Shown here: positions 46,669 to 58,605 of the stretch, one piece after another
Position numbering within the stretch: position 1 is the stretch's first letter
Layout: each line of letters opens with the position of its first letter
NCBI GenBank assembly: GCA_024138015.1
Contig: JAMXBB010000011.1
Coordinates: 33,615,877 to 33,679,876 of the forward strand
DNA: 64,000 bases
Direction of reading: 5' to 3'
Origin: Lumnitzera littorea
Taxonomy: Eukaryota; Streptophyta; Magnoliopsida; Myrtales; Combretaceae
Translations under genes and position numbers: made by a program
Notes under the pieces: generated by a model
What the model was told of the DNA's origin: nothing
What the model saw: the letters and a program-made list of their open reading frames with translations, nothing else
Databases searched by the model: none

Positions 46669-47409
46669 ATAATGACATGTGTAAACATGAAGTGGTTGAA
46701 TATAAAAGAATTTGGACTATAGTTGTGAAGAGGCCAGAAGCGAACTCTATGGTCATTCTGTGAGAGTCTACACCGAATTGAATGGACGTATAAATTAAAT
46801 TAAACCTCTAAATATAGTATGTTTAAACTAAACCCATTATTATTTACATCAGTTGAACCCAAATGCATTGCTAATAAGAAAATCTAACATGTGTGGAAGA
46901 GTCTACATTCCGACTTCAATTATTACTAATTTGATTTTGATTACTTTATTCTTCTTTATTGCTAGTCAATCTAAATTGTTCTATTGCTAATGAGTCTAAA
47001 TTATTCTAACTTTAAAAAGTTTAACATTATTTCATGATACATAGTTGGTTACCGGATTGGTAAAAAATACTTGTATTTCTTTATAATAAAGTATGACTGA
47101 GAAGTAATATATCAACTTAAATATAATTAAAGACAAGATATATTAGAACATAACCATAAAAGAGATGCATTAAAAAAAAAAAAGGAGAAAATGAACTTAT
47201 ATATAATATATAATTTTGAAAAAAAAATTATTATCAAACCTCTTTTATGTGACTTTTTGCTTAAATAGTACCTTTTTGTTATTAATTGAACATTTTTTTA
47301 ATCTTTTCTATTACGATGCCTTTTTAGTGTTTCCCCATATATACCACTATTTATAAAATCACTATAGACTTATTGATTACAATATATTTCCAAATGAGTA
47401 TTATTGATA

Positions 47410-48555
47410 GTAGTTCTTGGAAACAAGCCAACCACCTTGAGCCCAATAACTAACGTCTCAACCCATAAGATCGCAACCCAAAATGGACCTGGGTTAACCA
47501 CCAACAAGCACATGGTTAAGCAACTCCGTTCATAGGATAACAATCCTGATCAAGACTGAGCTAACCACCATAGGCCTCACATCGAGTGGCCAACAAGTAT
47601 TGGCTTGATCTTGGTTCATGAGTTTAAGGAACCAAATGGCTTAGCTAAATGAAGTCTTGTGCAACCAAGGCTATCTTCCATGGTATACAAGTCATCCTCC
47701 TCGAAACCTCTTATGGTCCTTTCCAAACAACATTAAAGCCCTTATTCGATCCTTAATGAGAAATCAAAACCTAAGCATATTGCACTTACATTGCGTTAAA
47801 TGCGATGTGACTTCTGATGGCTTGCCTTTTAGAAAGCCTATGTAGCCTTAATCATATGGCACCATCAAGCATTTATAAAGAAAAAAATAGACACAATGCC
47901 CTAAAACAATCATTCTCATCATCACTAGAAGATCTCACCAACCTTGAGTACCCGAGACCTAAGACTTAGTTTCATTGTTTGTTGCTATGTCTAATTCAAT
48001 AGTACCACTTATCTTAATAATTTTTATAGACCTAGCATAGGCATTTACTTTTCTAGTTAGAGACTAATGCCTTAGGCCTAAAATAGGATTTGTTTAAGGG
48101 TCTAACGATTTAGATAAATATCTAATGTATTCCCTAATCAAAGAAGTCATTTTTAGGGTGAAACTGTACCTAAACTAGGGGCTCACTTTTTCTAATTAAT
48201 GAGGAAGAGGACCCAAACACAACAAGGGCTTAGGGGTCAAACATATAATTATTTGATCTCTCTCCTTTCCAAAATAAGTCTACTCCCTAGCACTCATTTT
48301 ATACTCTAACCTTTCTCTCTTAGCTTCCACTTATTGAATTATATACTTTTTTACTAGTGTCCTTGACTTAGGCATTTAAGTGGTCTCACTAGAAAACTCG
48401 CCAACTATTCTATTTCCTATTATGCCCTAAAGAGGCAAAGTTGCAATAATCCCACCATGTAAACCAACCTAAGTTAGTAACTAACCTCTTAGTTATTATT
48501 GTAGATGTGATTTACACAAAGCATTTACAACTACCCACTTTAAAGTAAACAATTC
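47410..48555 (+). repeat. Worn Tat-like LTR remnant
   Basis: The text near 47430-47640 (Tat-like U3 words) is followed by a TATA-like TTATAAAG at 47873-47880. CTTGACTTAGGCATTTAAGTGG at 48363-48384 resembles the GACTTAGGCATCGGAG motif seen at the U5 of many Tat LTRs. There is extra sequence between them. Ends are not defined and there is no internal coding region. The right side abuts element D. Confidence 0.4.
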
Positions 48556-49473
48556 TAATAAGAATCAACTCCTTAGACCAGTCACATACAGTTGAGTTAG
48601 AAGACTCCAATAACTCATACGGAGAATACTAGCTCGAAACTCCATTCAAGACGATGACTCCTATCTTAACATCTACTTTTCACATTTCTACCAACCCGAA
48701 TACTGAGCTTTAGTATGGATTGACACAATTTTCGAGCTTCCAAGCAGAAGTACTAACCTATCAAGCGACTCCCATCCATTATCGAGCTCATGTATTGATT
48801 CGGTTAGTTTTAGAGCCAATCAATGTCAGACCTCTATTCAAGTCAAAGCTAGAAGTACCCAACCTGAAGAAGACCTGAACATCCTTTAGTGTCTAAGCTT
48901 TAGCTTGCACCAGATCAGGTCTGCTCTAATAATTGACCCTCTTGTCACTTTATCCAAATTGTATTATATTCCATCCAACCAACCAGCCACCACGCGATAC
49001 GTGTCTTCTGTCACAACATTCTAGAAGAATTCTTTACTTTTTCTATACAAAATATCCTGTCTCTTTTACCCTTTTTAGTATATTTCATGTACTTTAAATG
49101 TAGATTACCCTTCTTATCTTTTCCATATATGCTTGTAACCTTAATGGGGCTAGTATATAAACCCCATCTATTTTTGTATGTAGACATCATTGAATATCAT
49201 TAGATTATTATAAGTTTCCTTTAGTGAGCAACCTTAGTGTTCTCATTTCCCCTTTATCTCTTATCTATTCATTTTAGCAAGGAGTAGTGGTAAGTAACCC
49301 TATAGTTTGGAACGATAAGTTATATCTGGTGAATTGTAAGCCGAGTAAGATTTATTAGTATGTCATATCTAGTTGGTAGCTACTCAGATTTGCTAATCTT
49401 CTTTTACAATCTCTTGATTCCTTCCATTGTGGTGTTTCTCTATATGTACAACCCCAGAGACACATTAACTTCA
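48556..49473 (+). repeat. Element D 5' LTR
   Basis: 918 bp. TATA box TATATAAA near 49153-49160. The initial TG is read as TA here (TG in the partner). Ends CA. Confidence 0.85.
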
Positions 49474-49474
49474 C

Positions 49475-49490
49475 TAGTATCAAAGCATGG
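49475..49490 (+). other. Element D primer-binding site
   Basis: TAGTATCAAAGCATGG, two changes from TGGTATCAGAGCATGG, the initiator-Met tRNA site used by many plant retrotransposons. Confidence 0.8.
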
Positions 49491-49849
49491 TTCTAAGAGG
49501 GAGTATGTGAAGCTATAGTGAAGTCTTGTTCATTTTTACCATTATTAGCTATTGTGTTCCTTTTGTAGTTGTTGCAGTGTGATTGTGTGAAGTTAGTTTT
49601 GGAGTTCTGAGATGTATAGTGATGATTTGTGTATTGGTAAGTGTAGTTCCAATTGTTATTCTGTTTTTCACTATGAAAACAGAGCAAGTCATTTTTGTCT
49701 TGTTCGATTGAGTATTAGGTGATTGAAGTTTGTTAGAGTGTATTCGTAAGGCTATGAGTGGAGAGTAAAGGTGTATGTTGTATGCTGTTGATAATTTGTT
49801 GGAGAAAGTACTATACTATGTTGGATTTGAGTGTTTAAGGTGTTATTAA

Positions 49850-51140
49850 TGACTAGAGTAACAGTGCTCATGTTGGTCGAGGTCAGAATGGTAGTAACAC
49901 TCCTGGGTCAGTCGATAATAAGCTTAATGAACTTACTAATCTTATTGAGAGTCTGGTTACTATGACATAAGACAACAGACAATAACCACAAGGTGTACCA
50001 CATCATAACTTGCTTGAGAATGTTCTCAAGAGATGATATGGCTAAAGTAGTTGGGCAAATTGCCTAGTTCGACCCCATCAAGCTAGAGGAGGTTCCTACT
50101 AAGTTGCTAGATGAAGGCCGGAGTTGGGAGAGATTAAGGAGGATGATGAGGAAATAGATGTCGAAGAGTATGGAGAGGAAGAAGAAGAGGTTAAATATTA
50201 TCAAGCACAAGAATAAGGATGTCAAGCTCCTTGAGGACTTGACAATGTTAAGGTCCAGATCTCATCCTTTAATAGAAGTAGAGATATAGATGAATATGTA
50301 GAGTGGGAAGAGAAGGTCGACAAAGTATTAGACTATTATGGGTATATTGACGCCGTTAAAGTGCAACTTCTTGCACTAAAGTTTATTAGATATGCTACTA
50401 TATGGTGGAACAATTTGAATGTAGTCAAAGCAAGAGATGGAAGATAAGGTGTAAGAACTTAGGAAGAGATGAAGAGATTGCTAAGAGGAAGATTTGTGCC
50501 CAAGACCTACTTGTAGGATGCATTTGCAAAGTTGTAGGAACTTTACTAAGGAAGTCAATCTGTTGATAACTATGTAAAGGAATTCCAGATGTTGATGATT
50601 TGAGCAGACGTAGAAGAGCCTAAAGCACATATTGTATCTCGTTTCATTTATGGACTCAAATATGAGGTTCGCAATATTTTGAAAGTACAAAGGTTCCATA
50701 TATTGGAGAAGGCCATTAAGGTAGTGAAAGTACAAAGGTTCCAAGTCAACCTGAGCTAACATATTTCCTGTCCCCCTGTTTCGTACCAAACCATTCATGT
50801 TAAGCCGAGGAGACTCTTCTAAGTCGAGGAAAAATATGACCAACCTGACAATATTTAAATAGGCTAATAGGGTTGAGTAGGCTAATTGAGCCAAATTGAG
50901 GATAAGCCGACCCCAAGAACATATGAGAAGGAATAGACCTTTAAATGGAAGACCAACGAGGTGAAGTGCTTCAAATGTTTGGGTTTTGGACACATGGATA
51001 TTGAGTGTCCAAACCAACGTGCCATGGTGCTCCGAGGAGATGTAATGGAGAAGAATGCTAGAAAAGTTGAAGCCAAGGAGAAAGAGGAGACTTGTATCTA
51101 TGCCAACCAAGGAGAAGTGATGACTCTAGTATTGAGATGA
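49850..51140 (+). pseudogene. Element D gag
   Basis: Capsid gene with readable pieces LNELTNLIESLVTM (49930), VQLLALKFIRYATIWWNNLN (50359-50418), SVDNYVKEFQMLMI (50551-50600) and HIVSRFIYGLKYEVRNILKV. The zinc knuckle CFKCLGFGHMDIEC (50971-51012, CX2CX4HX4C) is complete. Stops replace Gln, Trp and Arg codons, e.g. two in AFAKL-stop-ELY-stop-GSQ at 50518-50556. A 209-codon open frame on the opposite strand (51110-50481) overlaps it and is treated as a shadow. Confidence 0.82.
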
Positions 51141-51179
51141 GTGCTAAGCTCCTTATTGAACTTCAAAGAAGATTAGAGA

Positions 51180-51560
51180 GAGAATTTATTCCATACGTAT
51201 CGACAAGGGACAGTTGTCCACCATCATTGTAGATGGAGGAAATTATACCAACATCGTCTTACAGTCCTTTGTGTAGAGGCTAGGACTGCCAACCTCTAAG
51301 TACTCCTAACCTTACAAGCTACACTAGCATCATGATAAGGGTGCTTTATATGTCATGGAACAAGTATCCGTGCCTTTTAGTATTGGGAGTGTGTACAAGG
51401 ACAAAGTAATGTGTGATGTCGTCCCCATGAGAGCTTCACATCAATTACATAGATGACCTTAGTTGTTCAACCGATGTGTTACTTACGATAGATATAAAAA
51501 CTCCTATACCTTTGTCAAGGGTGGAAAGAAGATTGCATTACAACACAAGATACCCACTTA
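51180..51560 (+). pseudogene. Element D protease
   Basis: Reads STIIVDGGNYTNIVLQSFV, i.e. the retropepsin active site IDSGSTHNF-type with DSG changed to DGG, then MEQVSVPFSIGSVYKDKVMC. Several stops. Confidence 0.7.
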
Positions 51561-51639
51561 AGTGAATGAAACCCATAACTAGCTCACCCAAACCAGTAAA
51601 AAGAAAGCCCTAATGATGAGCCAAAGAGAGCTCCAAGTT

Positions 51640-52460
51640 GTTGAGAAGGCTAATGAGCCTATGTTTTTATTGATTAGAAGATTGTTAGAAATGAGAGATC
51701 TAAAAGAGGTACTTGATGAGATCTGAAGGTTAATTGATGAGTTTTCTAACCTATTTCCTAAAGAGTTGCTTAAAGGACTACCCCTAGTCTGAAGCATAGG
51801 ACATTGTATTAATCTACAACTAGGCACAACCCTATTGAACTGACCTGCTCATAGAATGAACCTTGAGTAGGCTACTAAGCTGAAGAGATAGGTGGATGAT
51901 CTCATAAAGTGAGACTATGTTAGGAAGAGCACGATTCCTTATGTTGTACCCGCTCTGCTCTTCCCAAAGAAGGATAGTTTATAGCGCATGCGCATTAACA
52001 ATCGAGCAATTAACCATATCACTACCAAGAACAAATATCCAATACCAAGGCTCGAAGACATGTTAGATGAGCTTCATGGTGCTAAGGTATTTTCAAAGAT
52101 TAATTTGCGAAGTAGCAACCACCAAATTCGCATGAGACCAATTGATGAATAGAAGATTGCTTTCAAGACAAGGCATGGTCTCTATGAATGGTTAGCTATA
52201 CCATTCGGGCTTACAAATGTGCCAAGCACATTTTTGTGGCTTATGAATCATGTGATGCATCTACTAATTAGAAGATGTGTAGTCGTGTATTTTGATGATA
52301 TATTAGTGTATAGTACTGACTTGAACAACCATGTTCAACATCTCTAAGCTGTTTTTAACATTTTACAAGTCAATAAGTTGTATAGTGGTTGTTCTGTTAG
52401 TTTGAAGTTGTCTTCCTAAGGTATGTAATATCATGAGAAGGAATCTAAGTAGATGAGGGA
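51640..52460 (+). pseudogene. Element D reverse transcriptase
   Basis: Polymerase core: PALLFPKKDS (51946), INNRAINHITTKNKYPIPRL (51988-52047), FSKINLRS, HGLYEWLAIPFGLTNVPSTF (52171-52230) and VVYFDDILVYSTDLNNHVQHL (52283-52345). YFDD is the catalytic motif. Stops replace conserved residues elsewhere. Confidence 0.88.
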
Positions 52461-53090
52461 AAGATCAAAGCTGTATTGGAGTGGCCGATATTAAGGAATA
52501 TCGTTGAAGTATGAAATTTTTATGGCCTACTTCTTTTTATACAAGTTTTATTAAAAACTTCAATACAATTGTAGCCTTCTTAACTGAGCTAACAAAGAAG
52601 AGAGAAAGATTCTAGTAGAATGACCAAGCTGAATAAAGCTTCAAGGAAATTAAGGAGAAGCTCACTATTGCCTTTGTCTTGTCACTACAAGATTTTGACA
52701 AACCATTTGAATCGGAGTGCAATACATCAGGCATTAGAATTGGTGCAATCTTGATGCAAGAATAATGACCTGTTACCTACCATAGTGAGAAGCTCAGTAG
52801 TGCCACATTGAACTACTCTGTGTACAAAAAAAGAGTCATACTTTCTTTTTTGAGCTCTAATTGTTTGGTAGCACTATTTATAACCATGAGAGTTTGTAAT
52901 CTACACTAACCATGAATCTTTGAAGCATCTTGGAAGTTAGAACAAACTTTTGAAAAGGCAAAATAAGTGGCTAGAGTTTACGAAAGGTTTTTCCTACATG
53001 ATCGGAAAGGTAGTACCAATATGGTTGCAGATGCCTTATCACGACGACAAGCCTTACTAACTAAACGAAAATACTACGATTTTCACTTAT
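52461..53090 (+). pseudogene. Element D RNase H region
   Basis: Frame-shifted remnants: FSLQDFDKPFE-like text near 52680, a DA/NTSG-like SECNTSGIRIGAILMQE near 52715-52762, NHESLKHLGS near 52908-52935 and NMVADALSRRQALL near 53017-53060, the usual end of gypsy RNase H. In block C the corresponding gene is cut before this last motif. Confidence 0.75.
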
Positions 53091-53099
53091 CACTAAGCA

Positions 53100-54345
53100 A
53101 TATACTCATGACCCCCATTTTATTCCTATTCTTGAGCATTGTAGAGAAGGAGTTGCTATTAGAGGATGTTACCTCAAAGATGGTTATCTGTTCAAAGAAA
53201 GAAGACTATGTATACCGAGCTATTCCACACATGAGCTGTTAGTTAGGGAAGCTCACAATGGTAGATTATTTGGTCATTTTAGACATACCAAAACAGCTAA
53301 CCTGTTGAAAGAGAACTTTTATTGGCCTGGTTTAGCTAAGGATATCCATAAGATAGTCGGTAGTCACGAAATTTGCAAAAGGGCTAAAGGAAAAAGAGAG
53401 CCACATAGAGAGTGTATGCCCTTACCCACATTGTCTTTACCTTGGGTTGACCTCAGCATGGACTTTGTCCTAAGGTTACCCTAAACATCTAGAGGAAAGG
53501 ATTCAATCTTTGTTGTAGTGGACTGCCTTAATAAAATAACACCCTTCATTCCATATCATTGAATTAATGATACTTTATATATTGTTGATTTAATTTTGCA
53601 AGAAGTTGTTTGAGTACATGGAGTACCAAAGATAATTGTTTCAAATCACGATACAAAATTTTAGAGCTATTTTTAGAAGACTCTTTGAAGAAGACATGGA
53701 ACTAAACTTGTGTTTAGCTCTAATAGCCACGCTTAAACTGAAGTAGTGAATAGAATGTTGGGAAATCTACTTTGAGTTGTTGTAAGAAAGAACTTCAAAA
53801 ATTGGGATCTGTATCTACCAGTTATAGAATTCACATACAACCAAATTGTCTATAGCATCACTAAAAAGACTCCATTCAAGGTCATCTATGACCTCAATCC
53901 TAATATTCCATTAGATATGATTGGTACATTTGTAATTGCTGAAGAGAGTTAATCGAGAGTAGCTTGAGCCCAAGAATTGCAAGAGCTACATTAGTCCATA
54001 GCAAGGAAGATCACCAAGTTCAACCAAAGATAGCAAGAGATCAATAATCATGGCCATTAAACTATTTTTTTCAGACCAGGAGACTTAGTATGGATTCACC
54101 TTAATCGAGAACGATTTTCGAACCTAAGATAAAGTAAGCTATCTCCATGAGCTAATAGTCTATTCAAGATCTTGAAGAAGGTCAACCGCAATATCTACCA
54201 TATTGAATTGCTTGAGAACTATGGTGAATCCTTTACCTTCAATGTATCTGACTTGATTCTCCATCGACCAAAAGAAGAATTAGTAGATGCCGAGATAGAA
54301 TAAGAGCTTGAGATCACTTTAGATTTAACGACAAATCTTTCTAAC
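53100..54345 (+). pseudogene. Element D integrase
   Basis: Zinc-domain segment LVREAHNGRLFGHFRHTKTA (53240-53300) with NFYWPGLAKDI; the core has WVDLSMDFVLRLP (53447-53485), KDSIFVVVDCLNKITPF (53499-53550), HGVPKIIVSNHDTKF (53616-53660) and EFTYNQIVYSITKKTPFKVI (53829-53888). The C terminus includes FRPGDLVWIHLNRERF (54072-54118). No chromodomain was recognised after it. Many stops. Confidence 0.85.
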
Positions 54346-54356
54346 CACCTGGCAAA

Positions 54357-55265
54357 TGAAAAGAATCAACTCCTCAGACCAGTTACACGTAGCTAAGCTA
54401 AATGACTTTAAGGACTCACACATAAAATACTAGCTTGAAATTCCATTCAAGATGAGGACTCCTATCCTAACACCCACTTTTCACATTTCTATCAACTCGA
54501 ATACTAAGCTCTAGTATGGATTGACACAATTTCTAAGCTTTCGAGCAAAAGTGCCAACTTATTAAGCGACTCCTATCCATTACTAAATCATGTTTTGATT
54601 TGGTTAATTTCTGAGCCGATTGGTGTCAAACCTCTATTTGAGTCAAGCTAAGAAGTACCTAACCTGAAGAGGACCTGAACATCCTTTATTGTCCAAACTC
54701 TAGCCTATAGCAAATTAGGTTTCCTTTGACGATTGACCCTTTCATCACCTCATCCAAATTGTATTATATTCCAACCAACTAGCCACCATATAATACGTTT
54801 CTTCTAACACAACATTCTGAAAGGATTCTTTACTTTTCCATACATAATATTCTTTGTCTCTTTTATCCTTTTTAGTATATTTCATGTATTCCAAATGTAG
54901 ATTACCCTTCTTATCTTTTCCATGTGTGCTTGTAACCCTAGTGGGGCTAATATATAAACCCCCATTTATTTTTGTACGCAAACATCATTGAATATCATTA
55001 GATTATTACAAGTTTTCTTTAGTGAGCAACCTTAGTGTTCTCATTCTCTCTTTAGCTCTTATCTATTCCCTTTAGTAAGGAATAGTGGTAAGTGATCCTA
55101 GAGTTTAAACTGGTGAGTCATATGAATTGTAGGACGAGTAAGATTAATTGGTGTATCATATCCAGTTGGTAGCTACTTGGATTTACTAATCTTTTTTTAT
55201 TTCTCTTGGTTCCTTCCATTGTGGTATTTCTCTGTATATATGACCCCGGAGATGCATTAAGTTCA
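54357..55265 (+). repeat. Element D 3' LTR
   Basis: Partner of 48556-49473; starts TGAAAAGAATC, ends GTTCA. TATA-like TATATAAA near 54950-54957. Confidence 0.85.
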
Positions 55266-55727
55266 TACAAGATTATTAATAAAATTACACACAAAATTTT
55301 AAGTCATGTACATAAATGTGGGTGTATTTGTCTTATGATCTCAAGAGATATTTACACAACATAACTATTTGACAAGTAAAGTATTACATGATCAACCCAT
55401 ATATCTAAGAGTTATCAACAAAAATTCTCTAAAACTCCATTGATCAAACAGTTTGATCCTCACTCCCCCAAAGTTCTTCAAAAGGGTACTAACCTTTAGA
55501 TAATTACAACAAAGCATTGGAATTATCACTTGCAAGAAAATCTATAAAAGTATGAGCAACCAATAGCTTAGTAAGTAAGGATGAAGACACAAGATTGTAT
55601 AATAAACACAAACAAGGTTCTCAAACATTTAATTAAATGCAATGCAACACTCAAATACCATCACACAATGTTGTCTAGTCCGTTGTGCCATCCTTTTAGA
55701 AAGTCTCGGTATTTGGTTGCAGAATCC
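55266..55727. other. Unassigned sequence between elements D and E
   Basis: About 460 bp with no recognisable gene. It may be flanking host DNA or part of another LTR. Confidence 0.35.
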
Positions 55728-56710
55728 CAAAGAACACTAGGCTAAACTCAAGAAGGAAGGGTAAATTGAGTTCTAAGGATAAATTGCAACTCTTTTCGAA
55801 ATTAATTACTAAATGCAATAATGAGTATGATTAAGATAATGATAAAATAATAATAAATGTAGAAATTAAAAGAGATAAGGATAGAGAAGATCAAGCCCAA
55901 ATATAATATAGAGTTCGGACTGCTCCTTACTCTCCAAGAACCCACAAACGGCTCTAATCAAGGACATTACACCACTTTATTAATCTCACAAAATAATGCT
56001 CAAAGAGCTATACAAGTTTTCGCAATTACTATTACACACAATAATCTTAAGTATAGTGCTTTTCTCTTTAAAGATTACAAATGCAAGAACTTTCAAGCAC
56101 TACACACTAAGTCTCACTTGTTTGATTATAAGTAAAGAGTACAAGAGACAAATAGTAAGTAATAGGGCTAAGGAATTAAGAGAATGTCTTTTGATTGTAG
56201 TAGAATATCAGTTCTTAATTGTCCTTGATCATCTTTGATTGGATTGTTGAGCATTTATATCAACTCATTCAATTGCTACTTGAAACAAGTTTACCGTAAT
56301 GATGGTATCACCATCCTACCGTTATGCTAGTAAGCGACATAACTGTAGACAAGAACATCAGCAAGTGTACCGGCATATCGATAACTTGATCAAAAAGCTT
56401 TCCATCTTCTTTTCTAGTTCACTTCAACATGAAGCTAGTAATGCTTTGAAGTTGTCATGCCGGTAAGCCAATTTCACATGATCTCAACTTTTAAACAAAG
56501 AACAACCATACTTCTACAATCTAACTCCAAAAAGGTTTATACGTCATTCAAAAAACTAAATATCTTATAGAGTTAATTATTATTCATAATCATTACACAA
56601 GACAAATTTTCTTTTCCAATTAACTAAATATAAACAAATAATAACATGTTTAATCATATTCTTTTTACTTTGTTCTCATAAAAATCAAATAGTGAACCAT
56701 AAGTTCAACA
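55728..56710 (-). repeat. Element E 3' LTR
   Basis: Matches 63478-64000 over the part visible. On the - strand it starts TGTTGAACTTATGG right after a purine-rich AAAATGGGGAGAT tract (56711-56724). TATA-like ATATAAATGC at 56251-56260 on the - strand. Confidence 0.85.
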
Positions 56711-58119
56711 ATCTCCCCATTTTTTTTATGAAGACAAAACTCTTATACATTAAAAGCTCCCCCTTAATTTAATACCCCCCCTCGATTAAGTAATCAGTTT
56801 CAAGATATTTGGCAATCGAATAAGATTAAGGGAGTGCTTGCAAAAAAGAGTATTAATGTATTAGGGAACTAAGTCTCACTTCGTAATAACTTCACATATT
56901 GGATATATCAATCTTTCAATGAATCAGGATATGCTATAGTTATAAGATAAGTCCAATATCATCTTTTGAGCAACTATTATCAATTCAACTTAATACACTT
57001 TTTGACTCTCTAACAACTTTAATATTTATCTCCTTTGGGCCTCATAAAAAAAGAGGAGGATCCAAGCAGTGAAAAGGGAAGAGAATTCAAGTCAAAATTT
57101 TGGCACAATCCTAGCTTAAGCCTTAAGATATGTCCCTAACAAACAATAGAACAAGGAAGCTACAAATAAAGTAGCTAGCAATGATTCCCAAAAGTAACAT
57201 AAGTTAATTAAGATAAGCAAGAGGCATCCATGCCTTGTACAAAGAAGTTCATGTATCACAAAACATAAAAGATAGGAACAAGATCAACAAAGGTCATTAA
57301 GGACCAAAATCCAACAAAAACAAGAGAAAGGAAATATAATGTGGGTAGAGGCCGAGTTTATAAAACATAAATGAAGTAACATTAGAAATAGACTAAAGGT
57401 GACAACTTAGGCAGCAAGAGGATCATCATCTTGAACTGGAGGAGGAAAGGGGCAAGATGGGTAGTGATAATTCATTTGGAAATGACTATAGAGCCTTTGA
57501 AACCCACTGTAAATGTAATCATGAAGATCCTCCTTGAGCTAATTAAAGCGTATCTCTGAGTATTGATAAAATGGATGCTGAGATGCCAAGGAAGCAGTTA
57601 GTTCAACTAATAAAAAGCCAAAGTTAGGAGCAGGAGGCTGGTGAGAGGAGCCTTCTAGAGGAGGAGAAGTAGCATAATTAGTAAGCTCACTGGAGGGATT
57701 AAGACTACTATTACTTCTTGGTTCATTAAAAGATTCGATAGGTTCTAGTGGCTCGCGTTCAGAGCCAAGATTAAGAGGAGGAGGGGGTTTCTTTCTAACT
57801 TAATTATTGTCGACCTTTTTCCAAACTCCTCGACAAATATCAACCAGTTCAAATTGTTTGATTTGAGCTACTTGTAGAGGTATAGGTAACTAGACTCCTT
57901 TATGGATTAACAATTGTGTAACTAATTGGCCAAACCTAAGGAAACCTTAAGAGTTATTGGTGACATGCTTAAAGCATTGAACCATAATGCTAAAAAAAAT
58001 TGATTTGCTTGTAACATTTGATTGTTAGCCTCGACGAGGACAATAATTATGGATTATATTGTGGTGGAGAATTTTGGTCTTAAGATTAAGTTGTACAACA
58101 GCCAAATTTTTGCTTTTCC
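56711..58119 (-). other. Element E region between extra ORF and 3' LTR
   Basis: Begins with the polypurine tract (56711-56724). From about 57410 to 58119 broken frames continue the extra ORF, but no domain is recognisable. The rest is 3' UTR-like. Confidence 0.45.
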
Positions 58120-58605
58120 CTAATTTCCACCAATACCCTCATACCAAAAGACCCTTTCACAAAACTTAGCACCATAAAAATTTACCTTAACATCAGTTCC
58201 CTTAACAAAAGCCCCAATAAAATCACAAATATCCTCAAGATTGATGATTACAAGAATGCCATAAACATAAGTATATAATACTTTGTTGTGTAACTCATCA
58301 CTAAGATTCATTTTCACCTTAGGCCAACCTTGATCATCTAAGGAATTAAACTTATTGCAATAAAAATATTTGAGAGTGTCATCATGTATCTCATTTGGAA
58401 GCTGAAGGATGTCTAGGACATGGTTGGTGTTGACCTCAGGATTGGTTGGAATGTGAAATTCATCAAGCATCTCTTGTGGATAGAAGATACTAGTGTCTAC
58501 TTCTAAGTTAGTGAATTTCTTAAACCATTGAGCATGATGACATGTAGGAAAGAAATGATGGTCATATACAGGGGGTGTAAGACCACGGGCGGTTCTTAGT
58601 GGCAT
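58120..58605 (-). CDS. Open 161-residue ORF after pol in element E
   Basis: An uninterrupted frame from ATG at 58605 to TAA at 58120, in the env-like/accessory position of a copia element. Features: MPLRTARGLTPP start; PTCHHAQWFKKF near residue 20; DILQLPNEIHDDTLKYFYCN near 65-84; and GILVIINLEDICDFIGAFVK near 116-135. The arrangement (F..NF, LKYFYCN like VREFYAN, and a GI..I..EDICDFIG segment) recalls the plant 'putative plant transposon protein' domain (Transposase_32-type), but I could not verify that. No signal peptide or membrane helix, so not an obvious envelope protein. Sequence after the stop reads on as if the original protein was longer. Function unknown. Confidence 0.5.
   Translation of the reverse strand: MPLRTARGLTPPVYDHHFFPTCHHAQWFKKFTNLEVDTSIFYPQEMLDEFHIPTNPEVNTNHVLDILQLPNEIHDDTLKYFYCNKFNSLDDQGWPKVKMNLSDELHNKVLYTYVYGILVIINLEDICDFIGAFVKGTDVKVNFYGAKFCERVFWYEGIGGN

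Larger units (their letters stand above)
43546..47400. other. Gene-free AT-rich intergenic DNA
   Basis: No supportable gene or element. Holds a TA microsatellite (44122-44148), TTTA repeats near 44217-44233, T-tracts near 45487-45500, and five GCTA units near 46649-46668. Short open frames (43623-43817, 45801-45992) show no family motif. Confidence 0.55.
48556..55265 (+). mobile_element. Element D: nearly full-length Ty3/gypsy retrotransposon
   Basis: LTRs 48556-49473 and 54357-55265 are clear direct repeats of about 910 bp. They are followed by a TAGTATCAAAGCATGG primer-binding site (49475-49490), gag, protease, RT, RNase H and integrase in order on the + strand. It belongs to the same family as block C in element A. 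No matching 5-bp duplication was found (AATTC on the left, TACAA on the right), so an end may have been altered. Every gene has stops. Confidence 0.88.

Noticed and set aside
50481..51110. 209-codon open frame on the - strand, the longest uninterrupted frame in the window
   Set aside because: It lies exactly opposite element D gag, whose + strand reading includes a complete CX2CX4HX4C knuckle. The - strand peptide has no recognisable motif, so it is an antisense shadow.
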